DNA of 64,000 nt from Triops longicaudatus (lineage: Eukaryota; Arthropoda; Branchiopoda; Notostraca; Triopsidae): contig JAGQDJ010000079.1 in assembly GCA_022885665.1 (NCBI GenBank), positions 1 to 64,000 of the forward strand. The letters are read 5' to 3'. The translations under genes and the position numbers were made by a program. Below are positions 1 through 10,245 of the stretch, piece after piece; position 1 is the stretch's first letter, and every line of letters starts with the position of its first letter. The notes beneath the pieces are model-generated. The model was given only the letters and a program-made list of their open reading frames with translations. It searched no databases and was not told the origin of the DNA.

Positions 1-1115
1 GAAGAACGCAAGGCTTTGAACGGTGCCCGTGCTCCCCTCAGCCGTGACGGCATCGCCGAGAAGGACATGGAAAAGGTCTACGCTAAGCTCGCTGGACTCC
101 CCAGGGCTGCCGTCGTAAGTTCATTTACTTTAGCACAAAATGAATGGTTATAATTCGGTATTGTCCAAAACTCTAGATTGACTTGCGTGGAGACCGTTGC
201 TTGCAACCCGTCAAGGATCAAGCCCAATGCGGATCGTAAGTATCACAAAGTCAGTGTCAAGTGACATGAAAGTAATACTTTAATTTTTCTACAGGTGCTG
301 GGCTTTCTCTGCCATCGGTTAGTATACATAGCAATCCCACCATCGATATATAGTAAGTTTAAATCAACATTAATTATTATTATCGATATCTAGCCGCCGC
401 TGAATTCGCCCACTGCAAAGCCACCGGTGGTGCCGTGTCCCTCAGGTTTGACAACGTTTTAGTAGCGCTTGTTTGTCTTTACTAATACTGACATTTGACT
501 GTAGTGAGCAAAATTTGGTCGACTGCAGCTCTCGCTACGGAAACCAAGGATGCAACGGAGGTAAAAATGCAAAAACTATTATGCGAACTTGACGCTAAAA
601 CACTCTCTGTGTCAATACAGGCTGGTACTTCTGGGCTTACGATTACATCATTGCCAACAACGGTGTTGATACCGAGTCTTACTACCCCTACACCGCCAAA
701 GTATGTATAGTTGTTCGTTTCTGCGCGAGATGGCTGATGGTCTTTTTCACAGGACGGTACCTGCAAATTCTCCTCTTCCCACGTTGGAGCTACTTTGCGC
801 AGCTACAGCTACATCCGCACCAACGCCGCTGCCATGGAATCCGTCGTTGGATCCGGTGAAGTCATCAACGTTGCCATCGACGCTAGCCGCTCTGGCTTCT
901 CTTTCTACTCCGGTGGTGTCTACGATGATGCTGGTTGCTCTACCAACATTGACCACGCCGTGAACGTTGTCGGTTACGGTACTGAATCCCTCAAGGACTA
1001 CTGGATTGTCCGCAACAGCTGGGGTAGCTCCTGGGGTGACAACGGTTACATTCTCATGCGCCGTGGTGTTAACATGTGCGGTATTGAAGACTGGCCCATG
1101 AGTGTCACTGCTTAA
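1..1115 (+). CDS. Papain-family (C1A) cysteine protease, cathepsin L-like, 5' end missing
   Basis: A lysosomal or secreted digestive endopeptidase of the papain family. It is cut off by the left edge. Visible exons are 1-114, 177-235, 295-317, 394-445, 505-560, 621-700 and 753-1115; they sum to 249 codons in one frame. The catalytic Cys lies in QCGSCWAFS, the oxyanion Gln just before it, the catalytic His in NIDHAVNVVGYG and the Asn in WIVRNSWGSSWGDNGY. The Cys-rich DCSSRYGNQGCNGG segment is also present. The signal peptide and most of the inhibitory propeptide lie outside the window. The usual mature start Asp-Trp-Arg reads Asp-Leu-Arg, and an extra Cys follows (GDRC). The catalytic Cys sits on a 23-nt exon. 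Codon use is strongly biased towards C/T-ending codons, as in highly expressed genes. An AATAAA lies 64 bases after the stop. The family is certain; the subtype is not. Confidence 0.93.
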
Positions 1116-1178
1116 ATGTCTTTAGTCAATTTAAACGCATTCGGTCTGGAATGGTCGAATTGTACTGGAGTTATTTGC

Positions 1179-1184
1179 AATAAA
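1179..1184 (+). other. Polyadenylation signal of the cysteine protease
   Basis: AATAAA begins 64 bases after the protease stop codon and is the first such hexamer downstream, so it is the likely 3' end signal. Confidence 0.6.
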
Positions 1185-2040
1185 TTTGCATTACAACACA
1201 GCTTGCGTGGTCACTACTTTTCTGAACCGCTGAACAATTTAAGTTGTGGATTCCATTTTAGGTTTCAAAAACCATCTACGTATTGATATTCATCCTACTA
1301 ATTACGTACAAAGCTTGTTTCTTGTTGATCAAGCAAAATATGTTATACAGGCACTCATGAGAAACAAGACTACTGAATCACAAAAATAATTGTCAGCATA
1401 AAAAAAAACTTGCCTGTATCACTGGGCAGTTCTCTCTCCCTTTTAGTGCGAAGTATTTTAACTGACCTGGCCAAAGTCAAGTCATGTCAACTAGCGGTCA
1501 GAATGGCTACATTGGTGCGAGCTCAAATCTGTTGTCAATCTATGAGGGTGCGTGTGAAAACTGCCAGCCTTTACACCAAAACGACCAATCCGGATGCAGA
1601 AATCCGCACAAATGTGACTTAATGATCCCTAATGCTCTAATCACTTTCTATTTTGCACTTTAAAAAATCACGTCACAATAACCCACATTTAACATCCCCA
1701 CACTTCGACATCTGTTTTCCATCTATTGACCGGAAGTCTACACTCACGACCGCAGCTTAGCTAATGTCCGGTTTAAAGTCAATTTTTTTAAAAAAATCTT
1801 TTCTTTCAAGTTCATTTGTTTCTTGCAATGAAGTCAAAATCATTCAAATTCATTTTCTTTCAGTAATGGACGAATTCAATTTAAAGTCAACGAATCATGA
1901 CTTACGTCAAAAGTCACGACAATGAATTGCCCAGCTTTGGTATTTAGTTCCCTTTCATTGGTACACGATTCTCTTTCCTAAACGAGTAGTATACAAAACA
2001 GAATGTATAGAAAAGTTACCCTATACATAGACCAGAACTC
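1185..2040. other. Intergenic region between convergent genes
   Basis: AT-rich sequence between the 3' ends of the protease and WDR24. It holds one short open frame on the + strand (1484-1663, 59 codons, five Cys) with no recognisable domain. Nothing else is apparent. Confidence 0.5.
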
Positions 2041-2046
2041 TTTATT
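2041..2046 (-). other. Polyadenylation signal of WDR24
   Basis: AATAAA on the minus strand (TTTATT on the plus strand), about 65 bases after the WDR24 stop codon. Confidence 0.6.
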
Positions 2047-2109
2047 TTGAACGCTGAATTATTACAAGATAAACATTACAAATCGTCTTTTCCATATCCT
2101 CCATAGTTT

Positions 2110-5100
2110 TTAACCAAATTCACACAAGTGACCACAGCCTGTAGGGCACCTATCTTGTGTCTGAAACCACTGTTGCATGTGATGTAAATGTCCACCATGT
2201 GAACATCCCTGACACCAAACATACAACCCACGGACTCCTAAATGGCAAATGCTGCACGTATTAGTTGGTCCTTTACAACTGTTACAAAACCAGCCCGACC
2301 GCAACAATGCCCTACTGCAACGATTGCAGCAGGTATGGACAGTGGTAGATTGTTGGCTTAAATGATTCACTGAATGTATCGGGGAGAGTTTGATAATTTG
2401 AGCGCAGATATCCCACAGCTGAAAGCGACTCAACAGGTCTAAGTAGCTTAAATACCATTGTTCTTGCTGAGCATTACTGACAACACGCTTCACCCGTTCT
2501 CCTAATACCAACAAAAGCGAAACGGCTGTTTGAACATCTCCTTCGTTCGCTAATTGACACAGCATATCTCCTACTACCGATGTGCCATTCCACGGTACTG
2601 GGCTACACGAGCCGGTTAAGCACAGTAAGGTTGAGGTTTGATCTTCAACTTTTACTGTCGTTGTATCTGTTGTTTTACAATCAAAAGAATTACGTTATTA
2701 ATCAAATACCGTGAGTTTTTTTAAACACTTTCTAGGTCAACCTACCCGGATCATTAGAAGTATCAAAACTGTCTCGGGGAAAATGCTCTGGAGGGGGTGA
2801 ACGGTCTTTTATTTCGTGTCGCGGTTGAAACGCTTCCGTAGGTAAGTTCCAATCCTCTTCTCCGTCGATTTCCAAGACTTCTAAAGCAGAAGAATCGCGA
2901 GCGGCTACGGCGAAATCGATCAATCCACCTCCAAAATTCAGGGCGTCAGCATCAACGTCGCCAAAGAACATATCTGCCTACAAACACCGCGTGATCAATA
3001 TAATTCTCCACTTTTCTTTGAGTGAGAGAAAGCGGGCGTGAGCTTAGCTCGTTGCCATCACCATAGAATATTAAAAAACCATAATTTACAACTGAATGTT
3101 AAAACATTTGTGCTTTTCTAATTTTTCGAAACTTAAGAAATAACGCAAGCTACTTACGTGTATATGCGCCATTCCGGAAGCAATATGAGTGAGCGTCCTT
3201 TCTTGGGTTTCGGTCTCTTCATTGTCCGACTCGGCTTCTTCACTTACCGCTCCTGAAGTATCAACTCTATCGCCGCTGGTATAGCCTTCACCGGCTGCTG
3301 AGGCGGGCCCTGAACTACTTGCGATTTTCACTAGGCCTTTCAAGTCAGCATCACTTCCACCGTTGGTGTTACTGTCCTCCCGAACCAGTAAATTGCTTTT
3401 CGGGAAACTCCATTCACTAAAGCTCGACGCTGCAAATAATACTTTGACCATATTCCACGTTACTGCAACCTGTGGTTGTCTAAGGTCCAGTGCGAGCTTG
3501 GCATTGTAGTCACACATGTCGCCAAAAGGTTTTCCTGTGATCTGATATTGCTTGGCCATGCTCACAAACACGGTGGCCCAAGAAACACTCGGTTCAGGAA
3601 CGTGAAATATGTGCAAGGTGCTTGTGGCCAGTAGAAACTCTTCGCTTAAATCTTTAGGCTTTTTAACCATTCTGTAAAAGAGAAACAGCGCCACATTATA
3701 ACACAATTTGTATACCTAACTGTTATCATCTTACGTAATGAAACCTGTATTTTTATTCTTCGTTGGAGCATTTGAACGTGAGCGGCTGGCAAAACCAACA
3801 TCACCTGACGCGTTAAATACGGCACTTACAGGGTTAGCTTTGTCTGCCGGTCTTATTACTTCCTTGAATACATGTTGATACAGTGTACAATCCTAAATAA
3901 TACAGGAAACGATGTTAAAATCTTGCAGACTTAGATATGGTTATTACTTTGCTGGTAGAAAGCAAGACGTGGGGATCTCCTCTCCAAACAATCCCTGTGG
4001 TAATATCTTTATGCTCATTAAAGGTAGCGAAAGGCACGTAGGGACGTCGGATGTCCCATACATTGATGGTACTGTCCACCACTAATGCTGCGCTAGCAAT
4101 ATGATTCCGACGCTGGGGTCTCCATTTAATTCGGCCTACTGACGCAATCGTTTGGATGGTGTGTGTTAATATAGGACGGGGGCCCAAATCCCATATCTGT
4201 AAGACGCAAGACACTCGTGACTGCATTAAAAGAAAAGGAAGTCCATTACTTTGATAGTCCTATCTCTGCCTGCGGTAGCTAACCATGATTCCATTTCTGG
4301 GTGCCAATCACAAGCAAAGACGGGCCCAGAATGGGCTGTGAACTGCTTTTCACACCTGTCTGTTCGCCGCAAATCCCAAGTTTGCACATTTCCGTTCTCG
4401 GATACTGCTACGAAGGCGAAGTTATGGTGCGGACTGAACTGGACATCTCGAACGCTTTCCGCATTACTAAAAGTGGGTCAATCACGTTAGTTGCTTCGTT
4501 TGCTCCAGATCAGCTTGTCGAACAAGCAGTTATGCAACCGGGGACAAAAATACATAGCAGAGCGTGGTTTCGATCCACGGACCTCTGGGTTATGGGCCCA
4601 GCACGCTTCCACTGCGCCACTCTGCTTATGTTAACGAGGGATCAAGTATTACCTCCAACAGATACACAAGAAATTTGCTGTACACTACACTATCTTAAAA
4701 AATAACAATAAACTAAAAAAAAACTCAACGGAGAATACGTGTAATGCATAATAAATTCAAAGGTTTCGCTTACAAATTCAATAGCCCTGAAAATGTTCTG
4801 AGCAGCAATAATCATTTTATAAAACAATACGTAGCTCGAAAACACTGATGGTATATGACAGCAAATCGGAGCAGTGTTTTCAGAGCTTGGCAATACTTTC
4901 AGCCTCTAGTCATTATTCCTAAGAAATGCTACAGAATCTACTTAGTTAGATGAAAGGTTGACTGAATATTTTGTAATACCTGAACAGAATTTCATCACAC
5001 TGCGTATAGTGCACGACATAAGTAAACTCAAAGATTTATGAAATTGGAAGAAAATGATTATGCAATCAAATCGTAAAAGAAAGGATGTAAATTTATTTAA

Positions 5101-6855
5101 CACATATGGCAGAATCACTTAACTTATTAACAGAGCAACAAATGTATTATTGGCACGAATGTTGACAAACTGGAAATGGGGCGCCATAATGCAGTAATTG
5201 CTCTGATAATAGGCTAAATGATTCTTCCAGTGTAAAATAAATATTTCAGGGACAAGGGGTAATCCCGTAACCTTCCCCCCTGACTATGGGCCAGCTTTAC
5301 ACGTATTGTCCCATCAAGTTTACTCAGCCTCAGTGATCGGAGTGGCTCGCATGGGAACCATACATAGTTCCATAGCTTACAATATGGGACATATTGTATG
5401 GGACTATTTTAGGGAAAGTACAGCACACCCACTGATTTTCTTTACCGTCATAAGTGGGTAATGGACAAAGCACAAAAATACATTAGCAGAGCGTGGTTTC
5501 GATCCACGGACCTCTGGGTTATGGGCCCAGCACGCTTCCACTGCGCCACTCTGCTTGTATTGTTGCGTAATGTCGCGGTTTTTGTCCAAATAGGCGATTT
5601 TATTTGAACCTCGAAAAACGAGAGCAATCGCAAGTGGTGCCTCATTTGGAATGTAAGCACAATGGGGAGCACAATATAAGGGCACCATTTCGAACTCTTT
5701 GCCAGCGCATTTCGTGGTTTTCTGATTGGCAACATCACTTATGTAACGTCTGCGTTGCACAGTAAAATAAAAGTCTGCATTTAACGATTGCGCAACAAAT
5801 TATGTAACACTCAACGCTAATATCCAAGAAATATATAGCAGAGCGTGGTTTCGATCCACGGACCTCTGGGTTATGGGCCCAGCACGCTTCCACTGCGCCA
5901 CTCTGCTTGTATTGTTGTGAAATGTCCCCGTTCTTCTGCAAATAGGCCATTTTATTTGAACCTAGAAAAACGAGGGCATCCGCAACTGGTGTCTCATTTA
6001 GGATGGAAGCACAATTGGCAGCACAATATATGCGCGCCATTCGAACTCTTTACCAGCACATCTCGTGGTCTTCTCATTGGTAACATCACTTTTGTAAAGT
6101 TTGGGTTGCCCAGTAAAGTAAAAGTATGCATTTAACTATTGCGCAACAAGTTATGTAACACTCAACGCTAATATCCAAAAATACATAGCAGAGCGTGGTT
6201 TCGATCCACGGACCTCTGGGTTATGGGCCCAGCACGCTTCCACTGCGCCACTCTGCTGATACATGTTATACCTTGCTTGCTTTCTCACCTGAAAAAAGTA
6301 GAAACTGCTTCTTTTTGTCGAATATCAAAGCATTTCATTGTCCCGTCTTGAGATCCCGACAGCAACAAATTGGCATCTTTGCTGTGGAACGTCACTTTAT
6401 TGACCGTCCGCCGATGGTCCGTAAAGACCATTTCTTGTTTCATCCTTGACGGCCGGTTTAAGTTCCAAAGAACAACTGCTCCATTTGTGGCCGCTGTGGC
6501 TAGCCATTGTTCTAGAAACAAGAGCATTTTAGCGCTAGCTTATACGGAGTACGAGATGATAAACCCACCTTCGACGACATTCCAAACAACGTCGTTACAG
6601 GAAAAGTTGAGGTTTAAATTCTTCCCTACCCGCAAATTTGCTTTCTCGAAAAACTCATCATCTTTGATCTCGTAAACCTTGAAAACTTGAACATGGTAAA
6701 CGACAGAGAATTAGAAGAAGACACGACACAATAGTATGGTAGCATTTACCATTACGTCCAGCAATGACAACTTGAGTATTTTCCTTATTTAATGCTAAAG
6801 CGTTAGGGGGCCCTTCTTGGGCTGCAAACATTTTGCGAGCATTTAATACGGTCAT
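2110..6855 (-). CDS. WDR24: WDR24, GATOR2 complex subunit
   Basis: WD40 and zinc-domain subunit of GATOR2, which relieves GATOR1 inhibition of TORC1 at the lysosome when amino acids are present. Exons in gene order are 6855-6750, 6685-6569, 6511-6289, 4466-4250, 4196-3948, 3892-3735, 3671-3158, 2977-2746 and 2666-2110. They total 2373 nt, giving 790 aa, the family's usual size. Residues 1-330 form a WD40 propeller: LATAATNG, LLSGSQDG, WDLRR, WLATAGRD and WDIRRPYVP are diagnostic. A low-complexity acidic linker follows. The C-terminus has paired Cys/His ligands ending in YVWCQGCSHGGHL and CPTGCGHLCEF, the signature that separates WDR24 from its partner WDR59. All splice phases agree. Intron 3 (4467-6288, 1.8 kb) is far longer than the others because it carries four tRNA genes. 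The Met at 6855 is taken as the start because it begins the conserved N-terminal propeller sequence. Confidence 0.95.
4555..4626 (-). tRNA. Initiator tRNA-Met (CAU), copy 1
   Basis: A 72-nt tRNA on the minus strand. It has the initiator hallmarks: an A1-U72 pair, the GGGCCCATAACCC anticodon arm with CAT, and a T-loop reading GGATCGAAACC (A54) instead of TTC. Acceptor arms are AGCAGAG and CTCTGCT. A-box TGGCGCAGTGG and B-box GGATCGAAACC are intact. A run of five T follows within a few bases, a good Pol III terminator. It lies in sense orientation in WDR24 intron 3. Its flanks differ from those of the other three copies. Confidence 0.97.
5484..5555 (-). tRNA. Initiator tRNA-Met (CAU), copy 2
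   Basis: Identical over all 72 nt to copy 1. A TTTTT terminator follows shortly after the 3' end. It is the first of three copies spaced about 350 bases apart in the same WDR24 intron. Confidence 0.97.
5836..5907 (-). tRNA. Initiator tRNA-Met (CAU), copy 3
   Basis: Identical over 72 nt to the other copies, with intact internal A and B boxes. Unlike them, the sequence just after the 3' end reads TATATTTCTTGG: the T run is broken by a C, so only three T remain. The next run of four T is roughly 70 bases further on. Termination may be leaky or delayed. Confidence 0.96.
6186..6257 (-). tRNA. Initiator tRNA-Met (CAU), copy 4
   Basis: Identical over 72 nt to the other copies and closest to the upstream exon of WDR24 (28 bases from the donor site at 6288). 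A TTTTT terminator follows the 3' end. Confidence 0.97.
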
Positions 6856-9030
6856 GACGAGAAGGCAGGCTTCGCCGTGCCTGTGTTACGCGTACAGATG
6901 AAAGGTCTCCACATCAACTTTTTTAAATGAAAACAAGTCGCTTTAATTGCTTGTCCACCGAAAACAATCACAAAGACGTAAACACGTGGAACCCGAGTGC
7001 GCATACACAAACAGGCCACAACAAGCTCCTATGGCGTCACTATTTTCGGCTCGACTCGACACGCGTCATACGGGTCTGAAGAGCAGAACGAACGTAACGT
7101 ACCCTAAACCTGCAATATTCTTTCGGATTTTAAAATGTCGTATTACCGCGACTGGCATGTCTTTGTAAGCTTTAGCTAAAGAATCAATGTAATAGCATAA
7201 CAACGTATACTTTCTGTAAGTACCATTACTTTGCTTACAAAGGAAAGAAAGTATATTCCGTAAAATAGAACTCGCTTACTTGTAAGGGATCGGGACCGAC
7301 CAGACAGCTTGTCCTTAAGCGAGGATTGGGACTATTCGATGTGAAGATTTATAACATCTAAAAGAAAGCTTGTTAGGCGTCTTTCTGCCACTCTTTTTTT
7401 TATCATAAAATTGATTGTAGGTCGCAAAATATAAGATAGAAATTCGAGAATTGTGAAAGGGGAAGCTTATCTTCGTTAGCAAATGTGTTTAAGTAAGAGC
7501 TCATAGAGACTTTTCTTCGAATTTACCGGCCTCTTGTTCTCGTCATTTTTGACACTTAGGTCATTGGTCGGTTGTTATTAACCGCATGTAAATAATATTG
7601 AACGATATCTAACGGAGAATAAAAATTGCGTGAGTTTGTGCGAGTCCTGTCAATCACCTAGTTGGCGTAATCCGTGGTTAGCCTCGATCGCATTGGATCT
7701 GATCGCGACGGGACTTGAGATCGCCTTGTAGTTAGAAGGTTCTTATCATTATCAGAGCTGATACCCAGTGGTTTCCACTGCTAATGTGCGAGTGTGACAC
7801 AAATGCTGATGTATGGTATTATAATAAGAGTAAATGAAAAGTTCGGACAGGTCACGAAATATGAAATGTACTTCGGCTGTATTTGCGTTAATTAACATCG
7901 AAATTTAATTTTCATTCAGAAACATAAAACTGAAATGTTTGAATGTTGAGACACTCCCTCTCGACGGACCGTTTTTCACGAATTTTTCTTCTAGACGCGT
8001 TGACGTAAGGAATAGATTATTTTCTCATAAGAGTTGAGTAGCCTCCGGGATGAAAAGATGATCATAAATCAGCATGCTTGCAACGGTTGCTGGGTAAGAA
8101 GAAGGCCAAAACGTTTCTTGATGGTAATACGCTGTCTTGAGTATTTATCTTCTGGAGAGTAGCGTGCTAATATAAAAAACACAGCGATTAACAATAGCTT
8201 AATAAAAGCAGTGGTAGCACATACCTGGATGTGCTGAAAGTGTGGGGTTACCAGCAGGATCAACGGGCTAGAAAGGGGATTTTTCGAGGTTAATATAATA
8301 TTCTTCAGTTGAAAGTAATATGCCAGTTACCTTCAAGGTGTAGATCCTTTCCTGCTTTTCATTCATATAATAGCGTAAATACATTATGTCGAGAGATTTT
8401 ATGCGCTACTGACACGTGGGATTAAAGTTGTGATGATTTACGAAACGTGCTTCAACTCCTGCCTACAAGTAGTAGTGATTAATTTCACCAGTAGGGCTCT
8501 ATTTATCTGCCATCTACGGAATGCTATAAGGACTACAAATGATCCAAGGCATTGCTCTAAGGATACTATTCTATCCACAAAAGTCGTGTTTTGCTAAGCC
8601 GGAGGCAACCTTAGTTCTTTTTGCATGTTTTATCGATAATAATCCTAATAAAATAAAAATGTAGCATCCCAAGAAGTAATCGAAAAGAAAAGGACATGTA
8701 ATTAGAAAACCCGCCGAGGACAATCGACGGTTGCCCCACAGATGGCAAAGCTTGACTAAAAACAACGATGAAAACAACAAACAGGAGAAACATGAAACCA
8801 CATGTAGTTTAAAAAAAAAAATTCTCCAAGAAGAGAAAACGAAGTAAAAGATTAATGAAAATTGTGGCTATTGCCTTAATTGAGCAGCGTCGCACTCGTT
8901 TACGTACAAACCATCCTTGTGCTAACAAAGTGAGTCTTAAAAGTATTAATGTACCAATATAATTTATCTTATCGTATCCAGTAGCCGTGTTGGAAATTAC
9001 TGTAAATTTTTTGCTCTCTTCCAGAAATAA
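6856..9030. other. Intergenic region between divergent WDR24 and THAP gene
   Basis: A 2.2 kb AT-rich region. It should hold both promoters. A splice-acceptor-like CTCTCTTCCAG ends at about 9024, six bases before the THAP start, so a non-coding first exon of that gene may lie here. No coding exon, RNA gene or repeat was recognised. Confidence 0.5.
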
Positions 9031-9582
9031 ATGCCACCTGTTTGTATAGTCAAGAATTGTGGACTCAGGTGTTCTCGTGAACTCACGATGAGCTCTGTTA
9101 GTTTCCACAGACTACCTAAGTCAGCAGTGGAATTTCGTAAGTGGAGAATTGCGTTAAAAGGCAAGGTGGACGTACAACCCAACCCGTTTCACGGCTCTCA
9201 AAGAGTTTGTTCAAGACACTTTCCAACAGACAGTTTCGTTAAGGGGAAAAAAATGCGTTTACTTAAACCCGGTGTGGTCCCTACTATTTTTGAGCAATTG
9301 GAAGCTTGTCACACCGAACGCCCTTTAGTAAATATTGTTCAAGTCCCTGCATGTAATGCCTTTCTTGATCATAATTATGCCAAAACAAATTCAAAAAGTA
9401 CGAATATTTCTGACAGCTCTTTAGAGCGTATTCTGGCTCAGTCTGATCAGTTCGATGACGTCGATGAGGTTGTAGTGATTTATGATGAAATTGAAGACGA
9501 GAGCGAGCAGATAACAGATACTGGTCAAAGCTGCGCTTCGCCGGCTTATGTTTTGAGCTATCTGTTAACGACACATCGATGA
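9031..9582 (+). CDS. THAP-domain zinc-finger protein, 183 aa
   Basis: A sequence-specific DNA-binding protein with an N-terminal THAP C2CH zinc module. Ligands are C5, C10, C60 and H63 (MPPVCIVKNC ... RVCSRHF). The invariant Pro in FHRLP, Trp38 and the closing LKPGVVPTIF box are all present. The domain spans about residues 1-85. The rest is acidic with no recognised domain, ending in a run rich in Asp and Glu. Single coding exon. THAP modules also occur in P-element-like transposases, but no transposase core follows, so this looks like a host regulator or a domesticated remnant. The stop TGA overlaps an AATAAA at 9582-9587. The domain call is very sure; the biological role is unknown. Confidence 0.88.
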   Translation: MPPVCIVKNCGLRCSRELTMSSVSFHRLPKSAVEFRKWRIALKGKVDVQPNPFHGSQRVCSRHFPTDSFVKGKKMRLLKPGVVPTIFEQLEACHTERPLVNIVQVPACNAFLDHNYAKTNSKSTNISDSSLERILAQSDQFDDVDEVVVIYDEIEDESEQITDTGQSCASPAYVLSYLLTTHR

Positions 9583-9587
9583 ATAAA
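9582..9587 (+). other. AATAAA overlapping the THAP stop codon
   Basis: The hexamer starts on the last base of the TGA stop. If used it would leave a 3' UTR of only about 20-30 bases. Confidence 0.4.
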
Positions 9588-10245
9588 TAATAGTGAATAC
9601 ACCTACTATTTGGATGTAGAATATTTTGAAGATTCCCGCCTGGTCTATGCCCCCCACAAGGAATTAGCCTGGACCATTATGGAGTTGTTACTCTCCCTCT
9701 AGTGCTATCTACGAGCCTAACTTCGGTTCAGAGCAGATTTGAGTGGCATGCAGCCTAGAACTTAAAGTATAAGCAATAAGTATAAGCAGTAAAGTATAAG
9801 CAGAGAAAGTGAGATTCATACGATGAGCTGCGGCCGTCATTCGCAGGATAAGGTGAAGAAGCAGCGACATCGGACAACCAGCAGATATTGGAAGGGCCGA
9901 TTCTTCTGAAGATCGCGTTTTCTTATTTTCGGCAGCTGTAACATATACGTCGAGTTCACGCAGAGAGACTGCCAAAAATGACAATCCAAGATAAACTGGC
10001 CTATAAAAGACCCGTAGACCATGTGATTTTAAACATTCATGTATATTTCTATAACTTCAGAAACGTATTAGCAATGTGAGTTTGTTTGTCTTATTTGCGA
10101 TTGTCTAGATATGAAGGAAAGAGCTCGGAGTTGCAATTCAGAAATCCGTTAGAATTTATTGACATTCAGCGGAACACTTACTGGTTGTGAACACAGATCA
10201 TATTTTCTCAGAGGAACAACAATACAACAACGAATAACTCGATAA
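9588..10245. other. Intergenic region
   Basis: Between the 3' ends of the THAP and homeobox genes. It contains a short tandem cluster around 9761-9805, AAGTATAAGCA repeated three times with small changes. No gene is seen. Confidence 0.5.

Larger units (their letters stand above)
5556..6257. repeat. Tandem duplication of a ~350-bp tRNA-bearing unit
   Basis: The flank plus tRNA at 5556-5907 (352 bp) is repeated at 5908-6257 (350 bp). The non-tRNA flanks are clearly homologous but diverged, sharing segments such as TTTTATTTGAACCT, AACTCTTT and ACTCAACGCTAATATCC, while the tRNA itself is unchanged. This shows how copies 2-4 arose by local duplication with selection or gene conversion on the tRNA. 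Confidence 0.9.

Noticed and set aside
5845..6449. Several open frames repeating the start MVSIHGPLGYGPSTLPLRHS
   Set aside because: They are antisense translations of the tRNA-iMet copies and their flanks, not proteins.
2110..6855. WDR59 as an alternative identity
   Set aside because: WDR59 has an RWD domain after its propeller. This protein has none, has the WDR24 C-terminus and the exact 790-aa length.
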